Assembly: GCF_950023065.1 (NCBI RefSeq)
Contig: NC_088677.1
Coordinates: 20,047,230 to 20,111,229, forward strand
Length of the DNA stretch: 64,000 bases
Origin: Planococcus citri
Lineage: Eukaryota > Arthropoda > Insecta > Hemiptera > Pseudococcidae
Direction of reading: 5' to 3'
Part shown: piece after piece, positions 10,001 to 20,062 of the stretch
Layout: each line of letters begins with the position of its first letter
Position numbering within the stretch: position 1 is the first letter of the stretch
The notes under the pieces: generated by a model
Told to the model about the DNA's origin: nothing
Databases searched by the model: none
The model's input: the letters and a program-made list of their open reading frames with translations, nothing else
Program-made: the position numbers and the translations under genes

Positions 10001-12572
10001 GAAAATTCCAAAAAGTCCCACTTTTTATTCAAAGTCATCAAAAATTCTTGTTTTTTCGACCAAAATTACAGAAATGTATTTTTTTTCCAACTGCAATAGA
10101 GTCTCTCTATTCTTGAAGAATTTCACCTCTTTTCCAAAAATAGTTTCCTTTTTATAAGAAAATTTTCCAACAGTCTTAATTTTATTTTTTGCCGGAAATT
10201 TCTGAAAAACCCTTTTCTTTGGCTAAAATTGACAAGTCTTTCTTTTTGCCAGAAGTTGTCAGGAATTCTCACTTTTTCAAAAAAATGACAAAAATGGTTG
10301 CTCTTAAGTAAAATGGCTAATTTTTCCAAACAAAACAGTTTCACATTTTTCCAAAAACAGTCCCAAGTTTTGCTTTTTCAGCAGAAATTCCGAAAAATAT
10401 GGTTTTTTTTGGGGGGGGGGCTTCAATTCAGTAACAAAAAAATGTCCTACTTTTTTCAAAAATAGTCAAGTCTTGCACTCATGAACTTCTGCTCTTTCTA
10501 TTCTATAAAAATTCTCACTTTTCAGCAAAATTGCTAAAGTCTTATTTTTTCAAAAAAATACCACTTTTTGGCCAATAATTCTCAAAATACTTTGCATTTT
10601 TGCTAAAATTGTCAAATCAGTACTTTTTACCAAAAATTGTCCAAAAGTCTCACTTTTCATTCGTCAGAAATTGCCTTAAAGACTTTCCTTTTGTTAAAAT
10701 TGTCAATTTCTCGCTTTTTTCTAAGTTTTTTTTTTTGCAAGAAATTGTAAAAGTTTTTATTTTGTTGCCAAAAATTTCCAAAAAAATTCGATTTTGTACC
10801 AAAAAGTTGCAAAATAGTCTAACTTTCTAAAATTGAAAACTAGAACATTTTTTCCATGTTTTCATTTGTCACTTTTTTGGGTTACCAAACTTACTTTTTG
10901 TTGAAAAAATTGAATACGAGCATTGAGTGTGTTAATTTTTCACTGAAATTGTTCACAGAAGAACAAGTCAGAACAACTACTGAAGAATCTACCGGTGAAG
11001 AAGACGATCAATCAGAAATTGAAGAAGTTGAGGCACACGATCCTCGTGACCCAGCTAGCAGTAAGTGCACGTAGTCTAGTCTGTTTTAATTCTGTCGATA
11101 TCTTCAATGAAATTTTATTTATCTCATTTTTTTCCACCCAGTTTTGGAAGAAAGTGTGTTACCTTTGAACGAACATAACGCCAATGAAGACGACGACGAT
11201 AACGATGGAGAAGGTAACTATTTATACGAGTTGTTATTTATTTTCCCATCCGAGCCTGAGAGGTTCTCTAATCAACGTACAATAATTTACAAATTATCTT
11301 CGTAGCTCAAGATTGCTTATCTGAAAGGAAATCTGCCATGGAAGAGTATAGTCATGGAAATATGGGTCTTTTCATACCAGATTGTACTCCGGAAGGACTA
11401 TATAAAAAAGTTCAATGTTTCTTATCGACAGGTGAATAATTATTTCCCATTGTTTTAAAAAATAACTGCCTATATTATTGGATGTTTTACGACTTGTATC
11501 AATTTGTTTTTATTCTTCGTCAGGATATTGTTGGTGTGTTTCCGAAGATAGTGGTCGAACAATACCGGGAACTTCTTCTAAAAATTCCCATCCTAATTGT
11601 GATAATATTCGAAGTCTACCTCCTCCAATGAAAGGTAGGTAATCACCAACGTATTCACGGGGTATAGAATAGGCAACTTATCCAACATTCGATCCAATAT
11701 CACGTATTATTCGTGAAGTCTGTACATATTTTTACCACGTTTCGTATCTTTTTCTTCAATTAATCGAATATTATAATATATTTTAGGATGCCCGGATGAG
11801 CAAAAAAGTGCCTTTATCAAAGATCTAATGGAATTTTTCCGTCAAAACATGAGGTAAGCTTTCGTTAATAAATTTTTGCGCTGGCGTGTTAGCCTACGTG
11901 TGATGGCGAATAACTAAGCTATCGCTCAACTTCTAACTATGCTGCTGACGTAGGTACTAACTTGAAAAATCATAACGACTCCAAGTCGAAAACACGAAAA
12001 TATTTTGGCATTCATTTTACACTACGATGATGGTATTTGCATTTCATGTTTCAGTAATGCAAATATAGACGCTTCAGTCAGCGCTAAAGAGGACCAAAGA
12101 AGTAACGAATACGCCGCTTCGTTAGGATTTTATGGTTTAGATTCGAATAAAAATAAGGTAATAGAGAACTCCTCGTATCTTATAGAATACGCATTTGGAT
12201 TTATCTACTGGATCGTACCTAACCGAATCACTTACGTACTCATTTCAGTTACTCGATCGAAAAGAATGGAAGGTGTTTCGTTCGATGATGGCGACCAATA
12301 ATACACTACGAAGATGTGGCCGGAAACTACCCAGGTATTGTGATTCTAATCACGATCAAGAAATCACCATCAACGAATGGATCCAATGTTTAACCGTACA
12401 AACACCGGCTAATTTAGGTACGTGGTAGACAGTGTGTTTCTATAATGTTTTCGTGGATATTTTGCTAATTTCATTTCATGTTTTTCCAGCAGTTCAGACA
12501 CCTTCGTCGTCAAATCCTCCTAGACGACGAGGTCCTAATCCCGAATCTTACTTGAAAGACGAAGAAGATTAA
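3794..12572 (+). CDS. SMOC-like secreted modular calcium-binding protein (3' twelve exons)
   Basis: Twelve exons join without a frame break: 3794-4024, 4132-4191, 4270-4365, 7193-7510, 10959-11060, 11142-11213, 11306-11431, 11524-11634, 11787-11853, 12055-12157, 12249-12417 and 12490-12572. Together they give 1538 nt, about 511 residues plus stop. Domain order: thyroglobulin type-1 (six Cys, YCWCV core); a first EF-hand pair (DKDRNHTLTKNE and DVDQNSIITKPE); an Asn-rich then Asp/Glu-rich linker; a second thyroglobulin type-1 (YCWCV); a second EF-hand pair (DSNKNKLLDRKE and DSNHDQEITINE); and a short basic/acidic tail ending DEED. This order fits SMOC1/2 and Drosophila magu/pentagone, which are secreted, bind heparan sulphate proteoglycans and modulate BMP/Dpp spread. 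The signal peptide and Kazal/follistatin part are not in the window. The first exon here begins with two bases of a split codon, so the upstream exons lie before position 1 or were not recognised. The paralogue and function are inferred from architecture, not from a search. Confidence 0.9.
4132..4191 (+). CDS. SMOC-like exon: Ser/Lys-rich spacer
   Basis: This 60-nt exon lies between atgttacag and gtacgc. It encodes a basic, Ser/Asn/Lys-rich linker (GRKGPSSKNNSEDGKNSSKK). It is phase 1 at both ends, so skipping it would keep the frame. Confidence 0.8.
4270..4365 (+). CDS. SMOC-like exon: start of first EC-like module
   Basis: This exon lies between attttgcag and gtaagt. It encodes GCDPIDRGIFTKNLVRIF and the following helix. 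The pattern C-x(5,6)-F-x-x-x-L-x-x-F matches the opening helix of SPARC/SMOC extracellular calcium-binding modules. It is the counterpart of the exon at 11787. Confidence 0.85.
4680..6700 (+). repeat. minisatellite block in SMOC intron
   Basis: About 2 kb of degenerate 'gcaattttggcaaaaa / gactttttgac' units, with long A and T runs and G10-11 tracts near 5213-5223 and 5348-5359. Orientation is the same as in the block at 1-1240. No exon-like sequence is seen. Confidence 0.7.
6790..7065. repeat. GATCA-type short repeats and C10 tract
   Basis: Pure 'gatca' 5-mers repeat at about 6957-6978. Looser gatctg/gatcag copies lie on both sides (6800-7045), and a C10 run sits near 6991-7000. It is intronic and lies just upstream of the EF-hand exon at 7193. 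Confidence 0.6.
7193..7510 (+). CDS. SMOC-like exon: first EF-hand pair and Asn-rich run
   Basis: This exon lies between ttctgttttcag and gtaagt, after a 2.8 kb intron full of minisatellite. It carries two canonical 12-residue calcium loops (DKDRNHTLTKNE and DVDQNSIITKPE), with the typical Cys pair (RRCSRAF...LCDVD, TSCLS). It then has about 25 residues of Asn/Asp/His low complexity encoded by aacaat repeats. Confidence 0.9.
7511..8335. other. unique intronic stretch with a protein-like minus-strand frame
   Basis: This is the non-repetitive start of the 3.4 kb SMOC intron. On the minus strand a frame of about 75 codons (8029 to 7802) has mixed composition (LLDDLRWLFLKNITEEMPNE and onward). 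It follows an acceptor-like 'cgattgcttag'. It lacks an ATG and I recognise no family. It could be a gene fragment or chance. Confidence 0.3.
8340..10855 (-). repeat. inverted minisatellite block
   Basis: About 2.5 kb of the same minisatellite family, but reverse-complemented ('gccaaaaattgtcaaaaagtctcgcttttt'). A G10 tract lies near 10411-10420. It fills most of the intron before the acidic-linker exon at 10959. Confidence 0.7.
10959..11060 (+). CDS. SMOC-like exon: acidic Thr/Glu linker 1
   Basis: The acceptor ttgttcacag follows a 3.4 kb intron of inverted minisatellite, and the donor is gtaagt. It encodes a Glu/Asp/Thr-rich linker (QEQVRTTTEESTGEEDDQSE and onward). It is phase 1 at both ends. 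No domain is visible. Inclusion rests on splice signals and frame continuity. Confidence 0.78.
11142..11213 (+). CDS. SMOC-like exon: acidic linker 2
   Basis: This 72-nt exon lies between tttccacccag and gtaact. It encodes ILEESVLPLNEHNANEDDDD and a few more residues. It is phase 1 at both ends, and it lengthens the acidic hinge between the two TY1-EF modules. Confidence 0.78.
11306..11431 (+). CDS. SMOC-like exon: second TY1, N-terminal half
   Basis: This exon lies between atcttcgtag and gtgaat. It encodes DCLSERKSA...FIPDCTPEGLYKKVQC, the first three cysteines of the second thyroglobulin type-1 module. Here the TY1 is split over two exons, unlike the first TY1, which sits in one. Confidence 0.9.
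11524..11634 (+). CDS. SMOC-like exon: second TY1, C-terminal half
   Basis: This exon lies between tattcttcgtcag and gtaggt. It opens with YCWCVSEDSGRTIPGTSS and ends the module at PNC. A short Pro-rich spacer (SLPPPMK) follows. It leaves in phase 1, as does the exon that ends the first TY1. Confidence 0.92.
11787..11853 (+). CDS. SMOC-like exon: start of second EC module
   Basis: This exon lies between tatattttag and gtaagc. It encodes GCPDEQKSAFIKDLMEFFRQ and NM. This is the same G-C-x(n)-F-x-x-x-L-x-x-F pattern, and the same entry phase, as the exon at 4270. Confidence 0.88.
12055..12157 (+). CDS. SMOC-like exon: second EC module, EF-hand 3 start
   Basis: This exon lies between catgtttcag and gtaata. 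It encodes the helix and the first half of a calcium loop, GFYGLDSNKNK, interrupted after six loop residues in phase 0. Confidence 0.88.
12249..12417 (+). CDS. SMOC-like exon: EF-hands 3 and 4
   Basis: This exon lies between actcatttcag and gtacgt. It completes loop 3 (LLDRKEW) and carries loop 4 (DSNHDQEITINEW), with the cysteines RRCGR, RYCDS and QCL that close the EC module. The conserved Trp after each loop matches SPARC-family EC domains. Confidence 0.92.
12481..12492 (+). promoter_or_regulatory. NAGNAG tandem splice acceptor
   Basis: The intron end reads tttttccagcag. Cutting after the first AG (12489) gives Ala-Val-Gln. Cutting after the second (12492) gives Val-Gln. Both leave the frame intact, so a one-residue alternative isoform is expected under the usual NAGNAG behaviour. 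Confidence 0.7.
12490..12572 (+). CDS. SMOC-like terminal exon
   Basis: This last exon encodes QTPSSSNPPRRRGPNPESYL and KDEED, then TAA at 12570-12572. The acceptor is a tandem AGCAG. Starting at 12490 adds one Ala compared with starting at 12493, and both keep the frame. The basic RRR patch could contribute to proteoglycan binding. That is an inference. Confidence 0.88.
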
Positions 12573-13281
12573 TGTATTATTACTATTATTATTTTTTTTT
12601 TTCAATTGTTATGTTGTATAGGTATTTTTTTACGTATTTTTTTGACAACCGTATTGACTTTCAGCGTAAAACTACAATGTTATTTTATCATTACCTACTT
12701 TACGTTTGCTGGACAGATTTCATTTTAAAATTAGATTTAATAATCTAATATGTATTTTCATGATTACTCATCCATGTTGAAATTTTTCTCTTTGTACTTA
12801 ATTTTGTATAAAAACTTTTGTGGTACGAAGGCAAAAAGTATTCTGTGTTAATATTTTGTTCGTGCATAAATTGACGATGTACTTCGTGTTCATTGTTCAT
12901 ACTCAGGATTGAACTTGGAAATTTGACCATTTTCAGATTCAACGAATGTGATAATTTTGTGCCATGTTACTTGCAGGTTTTGCTGTCGTTAGAATTCAAA
13001 CAGAGCTCATACTCGGTTATTTTTTTAATAAGTAATCAAATAACTAAAATTACTGAAAGTAACGTTTGGTTGCTTGAGTTACTTTTTTTCATTTCGAGAG
13101 AAAAAAATGTCAATAGTAGAGTACTCTTTTTCTGATGATTATGCAATTTTTTATTTCATATTTTCACAAACAAGATTTCTTACCTACTAATGGAAAAGTC
13201 TTTCCAATTTCATTAAAAAAAAAAAAAACAGGGAAAATGCCTATTTAATTACTTCAAAAAAAGGAACACAATTTCAATAAA
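12573..13281 (+). other. SMOC-like 3' UTR (extent uncertain)
   Basis: AT-rich sequence follows the TAA. No AATAAA appears in the first 650 bp. The first canonical signal is AATAAA at 13276-13281. A closer variant signal may be used, so the 3' boundary is a guess. Confidence 0.35.
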
Positions 13282-13379
13282 AAGAACATTAATAACCTTC
13301 AATTTTTTTTAAAAACTTCCAATATTTGATTCCAATTCCAATGCAGGAGTTTTTGAAGATGTCCCACCTGGAGGAAAAA

Positions 13380-14625
13380 TTCAGCTAAAAGTACCTGGTA
13401 TTTCTGGTAAAAAAAAAATGTTTCGTAAATTTTTATCAAAACAAGTTTTTTTGTCATTTTCTGCTGGAAAAAGCAACAATTTGCAATTTTGCTAAAAAAC
13501 GAGAATTATTTTGACAATTGCGTCAAAATCAGTGGGTACTTTTACCGAAATTAGGAGCAAATGAGGCTACTTTTTGGCAGTTTTTGACCAAAAAAAACGA
13601 GACCTCTTTTCAATTTGTTGATGAAAAAGTGAAACTTTTGACATTTTTGAGCAAGAAGTGAGACTTTAGTGTCAATTTTAGAAAAGAAATTGAGACTATT
13701 TGGAGTTTTTATAGCATACAACGAGAACTTCTCACGATTTCTCGCAACAAAAATGCAATTTTTAGGGAAAAGCGATACTTCTTTTCAATATTTTTAGGCA
13801 GAAACGCAAAACTTCAGGTCTTTGGGTAATTTTTGGAAAAAAATCAACACTTTTGAAGCCGCCATTTTCATTTTCTATTCGCGATATTATCGACATGTTC
13901 CCCCCCCCCCAAAAAAAGCATAAAAACATTGAATTTTTGAAAATTTGTGTAAAAAAAAAAACAACCTAAAAGTCCGATAAATTAATCAAAAACTTATAAA
14001 ACGTGTTGCGAAACATTTGATGCAGAAAAAAAACACAAAAACCCTCTCAAATTGAATTTTATGCAAAAAAGAATATGGAAAAAAAAATTCCAATAAAAAC
14101 CTGATGAAACTCGACAAAGATTTTGAGAATTTCAGCAAAAAGCAGGACTTTTCGAATGACAAATATTAACGAAAAAGTGATTCACTTTTAAAAGCATTAT
14201 TCTTCAAGTTTGTGTTCAAAAAGTGAGACCACTTTGCAACTTTTTCGGAAAAAGCGATATTTTCTGGAAATTTTCGAAGGTAAAATCAACTTTCCATTGC
14301 GAGACTTTTTAGCATAAAGAAAACAACAAAAACGAGAATTTGGCTAATTTTTGAAGAAGAGCAGGATTTTTTTGACAATTATTGGAAAAACAATCACGTT
14401 TTTTTGCAATTATTGTCAAAAACGTGAGACTCTTTCACAACTTTTCCAAACAAACCTGATTTTTCGGCTGTTCCTAGCAAAAAAAATACGAGAATTTTAC
14501 GCAAGAAACAAAGACTTTTATGAGCAAAGACAAAAGGTGAGACGTTCTGCAATTTATAGCAGAAGGCGAGACTTGCATAAATCGAAAGATAAATCTTGAA
14601 AAGGCCAATCAGCTTCTCGACACTC
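13380..14625 (+). repeat. minisatellite block
   Basis: Degenerate units ('gagactttttgacaatttt...aaaaacgag') in the + orientation, with a C10 run near 13901-13910. No gene is seen. Confidence 0.65.
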
Positions 14626-16395
14626 ACGAACTGCATAATCTTTTTTTTAAAATCACGATGACGTGCAACACCAATTGAAAATCAATTAAGTTCGACAGAA
14701 ACTCACGATCATCTATGAACAGAAACCAAACGCGAACTATAATTAAATTATACTACTTTCAAATCGATACAAAAACATTCATTATCATCACAATTACTAC
14801 AAACAAAATGTACTTCAAGCTATCATGAAAACAAAATATTCATTCAAAATAATCATGGAAAAATTCATTCTGAATCACTGCAAACAAATTCCATTGAAAT
14901 CATCACAAAAGAAATATTTTGAAATTAACATGAAATGCTTCGTTAAAAGATTGAGATTCTGAATCAGAAAAAAAATGAAATTTTAAATCACTGCCGATTG
15001 AAGACCATTCTTTGATTTCGATCCCTTTCTCCGTGCGAGAATTTTCTTCACTCTTTAGTTGAAAATTACTCAAATGATTTTTCAACTCCGAAAGTGTCCC
15101 TGGAGGGCAAATGTGAGTCCTCAAAGAAGGGAATTTTCAAAAAAAAAAACTATCGTTTTTTCGCTTGGCTTCAACTAAGCCTCCTTTTGGAAAAATGGGC
15201 CAGTTCCAAAATACAGAATTTCAGATTCTACGTCGACCTGGGCCATGGACCATCAAAATCCAAGACCACTTTCAGGGTTCTACTGAGCGGTTAAAAATTT
15301 TCAAATCGCTCATTTTCGATTATATTCGTGTTTTTGAAACTGTTTCTTCGCAAATATTTTGCATTAATTATGCCTGTGCCATATCGAACGATATGATTTC
15401 AAACTGAGGAACTATATTTTGAAATAGGTTCAGTGGTGCCTTTCTTTGGAAAGGGAGTGAGTATAAATTAATTACGAATTTCTAAAAATTTAAAAATTTA
15501 TAAAAATGAACAAAAGCTCAACTGTACAACTGTACGCGCGTCATCTATCGATTTTCCTGCCAAGTATTAGGAGCTCGGTCGCTCGCTTTCTGCTTCTTTT
15601 TCAGTACGCTAGGTAGATCTAGGAGTCACTGAATTTTAAAATGAAAAAGCAGGACTTCGGCAGGACATTTTCAAACACCAATGTATTTGGACAAGTACTT
15701 TTTCCCCCCTCAAGTAGGTACTATTGTTTGCATAAGTATTCCTTATCAATTTTTTTAATCATGAAAAATTTATGAAAAAATAAGTGTTTATTACTATTGG
15801 CATAAACAGAGTCCAACTAAAAAAAAAGAAGATTCAAAATGAAAACTTTCTTAAACACTGCTTTAACCACGCTTTGATTCGGTTACCTACGTATATCAAA
15901 TTCGATTTTAATCAAAGTGTGTTGAAAACGAGAGAACGGTTTCAATTTTTAAACCATTAAAAATATATCGAAGATGTCTAAACGAAAAGTAAAAAAGAAA
16001 GCTTCAACTTTGAAACTTTTCTTTTCTTTTCTTTACAAACAATTAAATCTATTTTTTTCATTAAATTTTTAATTAAAAAGAAGAAAAAAGATTACTAACC
16101 TAAGAATAGTTGAATCGAATAGAGGTAAGAAAACCTTAAATATTAATTCGTCTCTGCGAAGAAAAGGAAAATTAACTTTGATTTAAAAGCCAAGAAACAA
16201 GTAACTTTGAAAGCATATACCCAGCGAAGAAAATCCACAATCTCGCTAAACTTCCAAGAAATTCTCCAAGGAATTGAACAAAGTAATCCGAATTGTTCGT
16301 CATTCAGTGCCGTACCACCTTATCAACAATACAAAGTGTGGTCAGAAAAATTTGCAAATTTCCTCAATTATATGTACAATTGTCTAATGTCTATA
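14626..16395. other. intergenic, no gene recognised
   Basis: Mostly unique AT-rich DNA. Short open frames (for example 14903-15124 on the minus strand and 16207-16410 on the plus strand) show no domain or splice context. I see nothing else. Confidence 0.5.
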
Positions 16396-17217
16396 CAGGA
16401 TGTTCCCTGAGAGGTCAGCAAAACTTCAGATTTGGATACAGTCGGGTAGGTATAGGTACTACTGAAAAAGAAAAAAAATGATAAAGGTGTTGCTTATCTT
16501 CGAATTTGAAGGGGACAAATTGCGTTCTTCGAAAACAACAGTCAAACTTCATTTCTGACCTTGGGAGTGAGTAGAACATCGAAAACTAATCAAAATCACA
16601 TAATTATGATGACGTTTTGTCCAACTTGCAAATTGAAGGGGCTACAAATGAATTTCAATTTCAAAAAAAAAAAAAAAAAATACTCAGTAATGATAGAAAT
16701 AATTTAGGAAATAAACAGTACGTTTAAAAATGAACAAATTTCGTTACAATCAATTTTTTTCCAATTTTGAAATTTAAAAAGATTTGAGAGCATGTACGAG
16801 TAAGTTGATAAATTTACGCAAATTTCTTCCGAATTGTCAATTCAATTCAAAATACATCAAAAATTTCAGAGTTGGAAAAAAATTGATAGTATCAAAATTT
16901 GTTTATTTTCAGAATGATGTACTACATATTTATTTCCGCAATAATTCTTTTCATCGCTGTTTTTTGAAATTAAAATTCATTTCAACCCCTTCAATTTGCA
17001 AGTTAGTCAAAAAATCACAATACGCGATTTTATTTAGTTTTCAGTGTTTTACCAACGCCAGAGGTCGAAAATAAATTTTAATCGTTAGTTTCAGAGAACG
17101 CGATTTACCCCTTCAAATTTAGAGATAGGCAAACAACCTTCATATAACTTTTTTTTTCAGTGGTACCTGGCTGCATCCAAATTTGAAGTTTCGTTCGACT
17201 ACTCACTGAACACCCTG
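16396..17217. mobile_element. foldback MITE with long inverted arms
   Basis: The ends are inverted: CAGGATGTTCCCTGAG on the left and ...CACTGAACACCCTG on the right, followed inward by matching 'cttcagatttggatacag' and 'ctgcatccaaatttgaag'. More matched blocks occur deeper (16500-16520 against 17095-17130; 16620-16665 against 16963-17008), so most of the element folds on itself. TATA lies at both outer edges, consistent with a TA or TATA duplication. No transposase is present. Confidence 0.75.
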
Positions 17218-17579
17218 TATAGTGTATGCTTACAGATGAAAACTTGGAGTTGAATTACGATGAATAGGTAGAAAAAGGAAATAATTTTAACTTCAACCTA
17301 TCATGGAAATTGACCACCAGATTCGAACGGTGATTCATTTAGGCTGGGGTACAAACGCATAAGACACACACTCCTGTTGCGTTGGTGCCCAAGTGAAAAT
17401 AAAACAAAGTTAAGTAGCATCACTTCATATTCAAGTAATTATGAGAGTTTTTTAATTAATTTTTTTATTAACAAAATGGACAATGTTAATGATGTCATTA
17501 CCCATGTAGAAAAATGTACAGAAATTGTACCAAGTCCGCACATTGATTCAATCACATTACTTTATGCAATTTAATTTTC

Positions 17580-19110
17580 AGGTGGCTACTGACTGCAGTA
17601 GCAGTGATGAAGCAATTAGCAGTAGTATCGATGAAGACTCCTCCTTCCTCATCTGAGGACAACTACAACAGACCATGTGTTTAGCAAGAAAAATTTAGAG
17701 GACTGAAACGCGAAAAAAAACCTGAGACACATAATAGTGGCTAAGAACTGTAAGTTTATTTTTCAGTATACCTATTATACAATTCATGCATATCACTTTT
17801 TTTCATGTACCTATCTGATGACTCAAATGCGTTTCTGTGTGACTCCTAGATGTTACCAGATTAAAGCACAACCTGAAAGGTTTTATGAAACCTAAAAAAA
17901 AAGGTACTCAAGCAACTTCTCAGCTAGCTCGGATAGTACAGCCAGTGTTAGAATATGAAGCCAAGCAGGATAATTCCGAAATTGAGGATCAGAAGTTGTT
18001 CAAGAAATGCTTGCAAAAGATTCTGAAACGTTTGTGAGAGATGTTCTTCTATTATTCAAATCAAATCATGTATGTAAGTAAAGTTGTGGTGCATTTACAG
18101 TTGGAAACATGGTGAATTGTTAAATTATCTCAATGCTCAATGAAATTCTTCTCTGCTAATTCTTATTTTCTAAAATTTTCACAAAAGAAGGCCACCTACG
18201 TAGAAATAATTTTTTTTACGCATGCATCATTATAAAGGAGTATAAGTTTGCAAATTCAGACGTTAAAAGAGAATTGGTAGTGGATTTTGCACTGCTTCAT
18301 CGTTAAAAGAACATGAATAGGTACAAAGATAGTAGAGAAGATGCAAAAGTTTAGGTTCCTAGATGAGTAGATAGAGATTACTATTGTTCTTACCACTCTA
18401 ATAATCAGCTGGTGTATGAACAATGGTGTTAGGAATATTCGAACAATGATTGTATTGTGGTTGTATGGGTTATACAGGAAACTGTTCTCTTGCAAACGCA
18501 TCTATGCACAATTTCTTAAGTGAGAAGTTGAGTAAAAGACTGTGCATTCGCTGCAATTCATTTATATTCCCACTGAAAATAGATGTTGCAAAAAACATCT
18601 CTCTGCTAATTCTTATTTTTTTAAATTTTCACAAAAGAAGGCCACCTACGTAGAAATAATTTTTTCTACGCGTGCATCATTATAAAGGAATGTAAGTTTG
18701 CACATTCAGACGTTAAAAGAGAATCGGTTGTGGATTTTGCACTGCTTCATAGTTAAAAGAACATGAATAGGTACAAAGATAGTAGAGAAGATGCGAAGGT
18801 TTAGGTACCTAGATGAGTAGATAGAGATTACCATTGTTCTTACCACTCTAATAATCAGCTGGTGTATGAACAATGGTGTTAGGAATATTCAAACAGTGAT
18901 TGTATTGTGGTTGTAGGTATGAGTTATACAGGAAAGTGTTCTCTTGCAAACGCATCTATGCCCATTTTCTTAAGCGAGAAGTTGAGTAAAAGACTGTGCA
19001 TTTGCAGCAATTCATTCAGTACCTAGTGAAAAGGACTAAATGTTTTATTTTTCCGGCTTCCTAGAGATGAAAAAATTTTGAAGGAATGGTTGAAAAGAAT
19101 CAAGTATGTA
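17580..19110 (+). pseudogene. decayed coding fragments, possibly transposon-derived
   Basis: Scattered short frames have protein-like composition. One follows an acceptor-like ttttcag at 17581 (VATDCSSSDEAISSSIDEDS, then a stop). Another is around 17930-18080 (VLEYEAKQDNSEIEDQ, then in a shifted frame MLAKDSETFVRDVLLLF). A third is at 19050-19110 (FRLPRDEKILKEWLKRIK). The last resembles the F-x-F-P...W-L-x-x-I part of THAP-type zinc fingers, which are common in P-like transposases. Stops and frameshifts break everything. The assignment is weak. Confidence 0.25.
18151..19040 (+). repeat. tandem duplication, two units of about 450 bp
   Basis: The segment starting 'ctctgctaattcttatttt' at 18151 recurs at 18601 and matches with few differences for over 400 bp (for example 'aagaaggccacctacgtagaaata' and 'aatcagctggtgtatgaacaatgg' in both). 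The period is 450 bp. Divergence is low enough to suggest a fairly recent event. Confidence 0.85.
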
Positions 19111-20062
19111 TGAGATGAAAATAAGTATTGCGTATGGCTTCAAAAAGCTGTCTAATTTTGCTTTGAAACCACTAAAATGTAATAATGGTGAATTTACTTA
19201 CTGTTTGTTAATCATTAAGTTTGTTAAGATTTAAAATTAAAATTTGTGAAATCTCAAGTTTCATTTGAGGTTGGTTTTTTTGGAAGTCAATTAGCGTGAA
19301 TATATTCTTGGTGAACGTGCAGCCTGTAGACATTTATTTGTTAACTTAACTTTGAAATTTTTTCAAACATCATTGTATTAATTGCTATGGTGGAGAAAAG
19401 TTATTTAGCGAATACAACACCTCCTACAGAAGGTGTAAAAACAGAAAGGAAGCAGTTTTAATATACTAGAAACTGATTTGTGAATCTACAATGAACAATA
19501 GCACAATATTTGTCAATAGAATAATTTTGCAACCAACTCAACTAGTGAAATGGTTCAACTGAAAGTTTTACTGCCTTCAAACAGATTGACACAATCAACC
19601 TTTATGGCATTCTACATCCACTGATGTTTCAGCGTCATCAATTCTTGAATCACTTCCAAGGATGGATTGTGAAACACGATATTAGTGCTTCAGCTGTTAG
19701 ATTTGATGGGTATTATTCGTTCTACTCTACAAGATGAAAAACTTCTGCCTGATATGTGTACTTTATTTTCAAGATGACTTCTTCAAAATTTACTGAAGAT
19801 GAAATATGTATACCTACATACCCTTGTGAGTTTCATTATTTTGGATTCCAACGACAATCACAAGAGAATGTAATTTGAGAGTATATAACATAATATCAAT
19901 CCAAGAACTTATGAAATCCAAGTGAAAGCAACGCAAAAGAAGATTGATTATATAATTATATTTCACAAAGACTGATGCATGCTGTGACAATATAAGATAT
20001 TTATTTTAGTATGCAATAAAAACACCTGGATCCACTCAAATAGAAGTGGTTCTGAGCATTTT

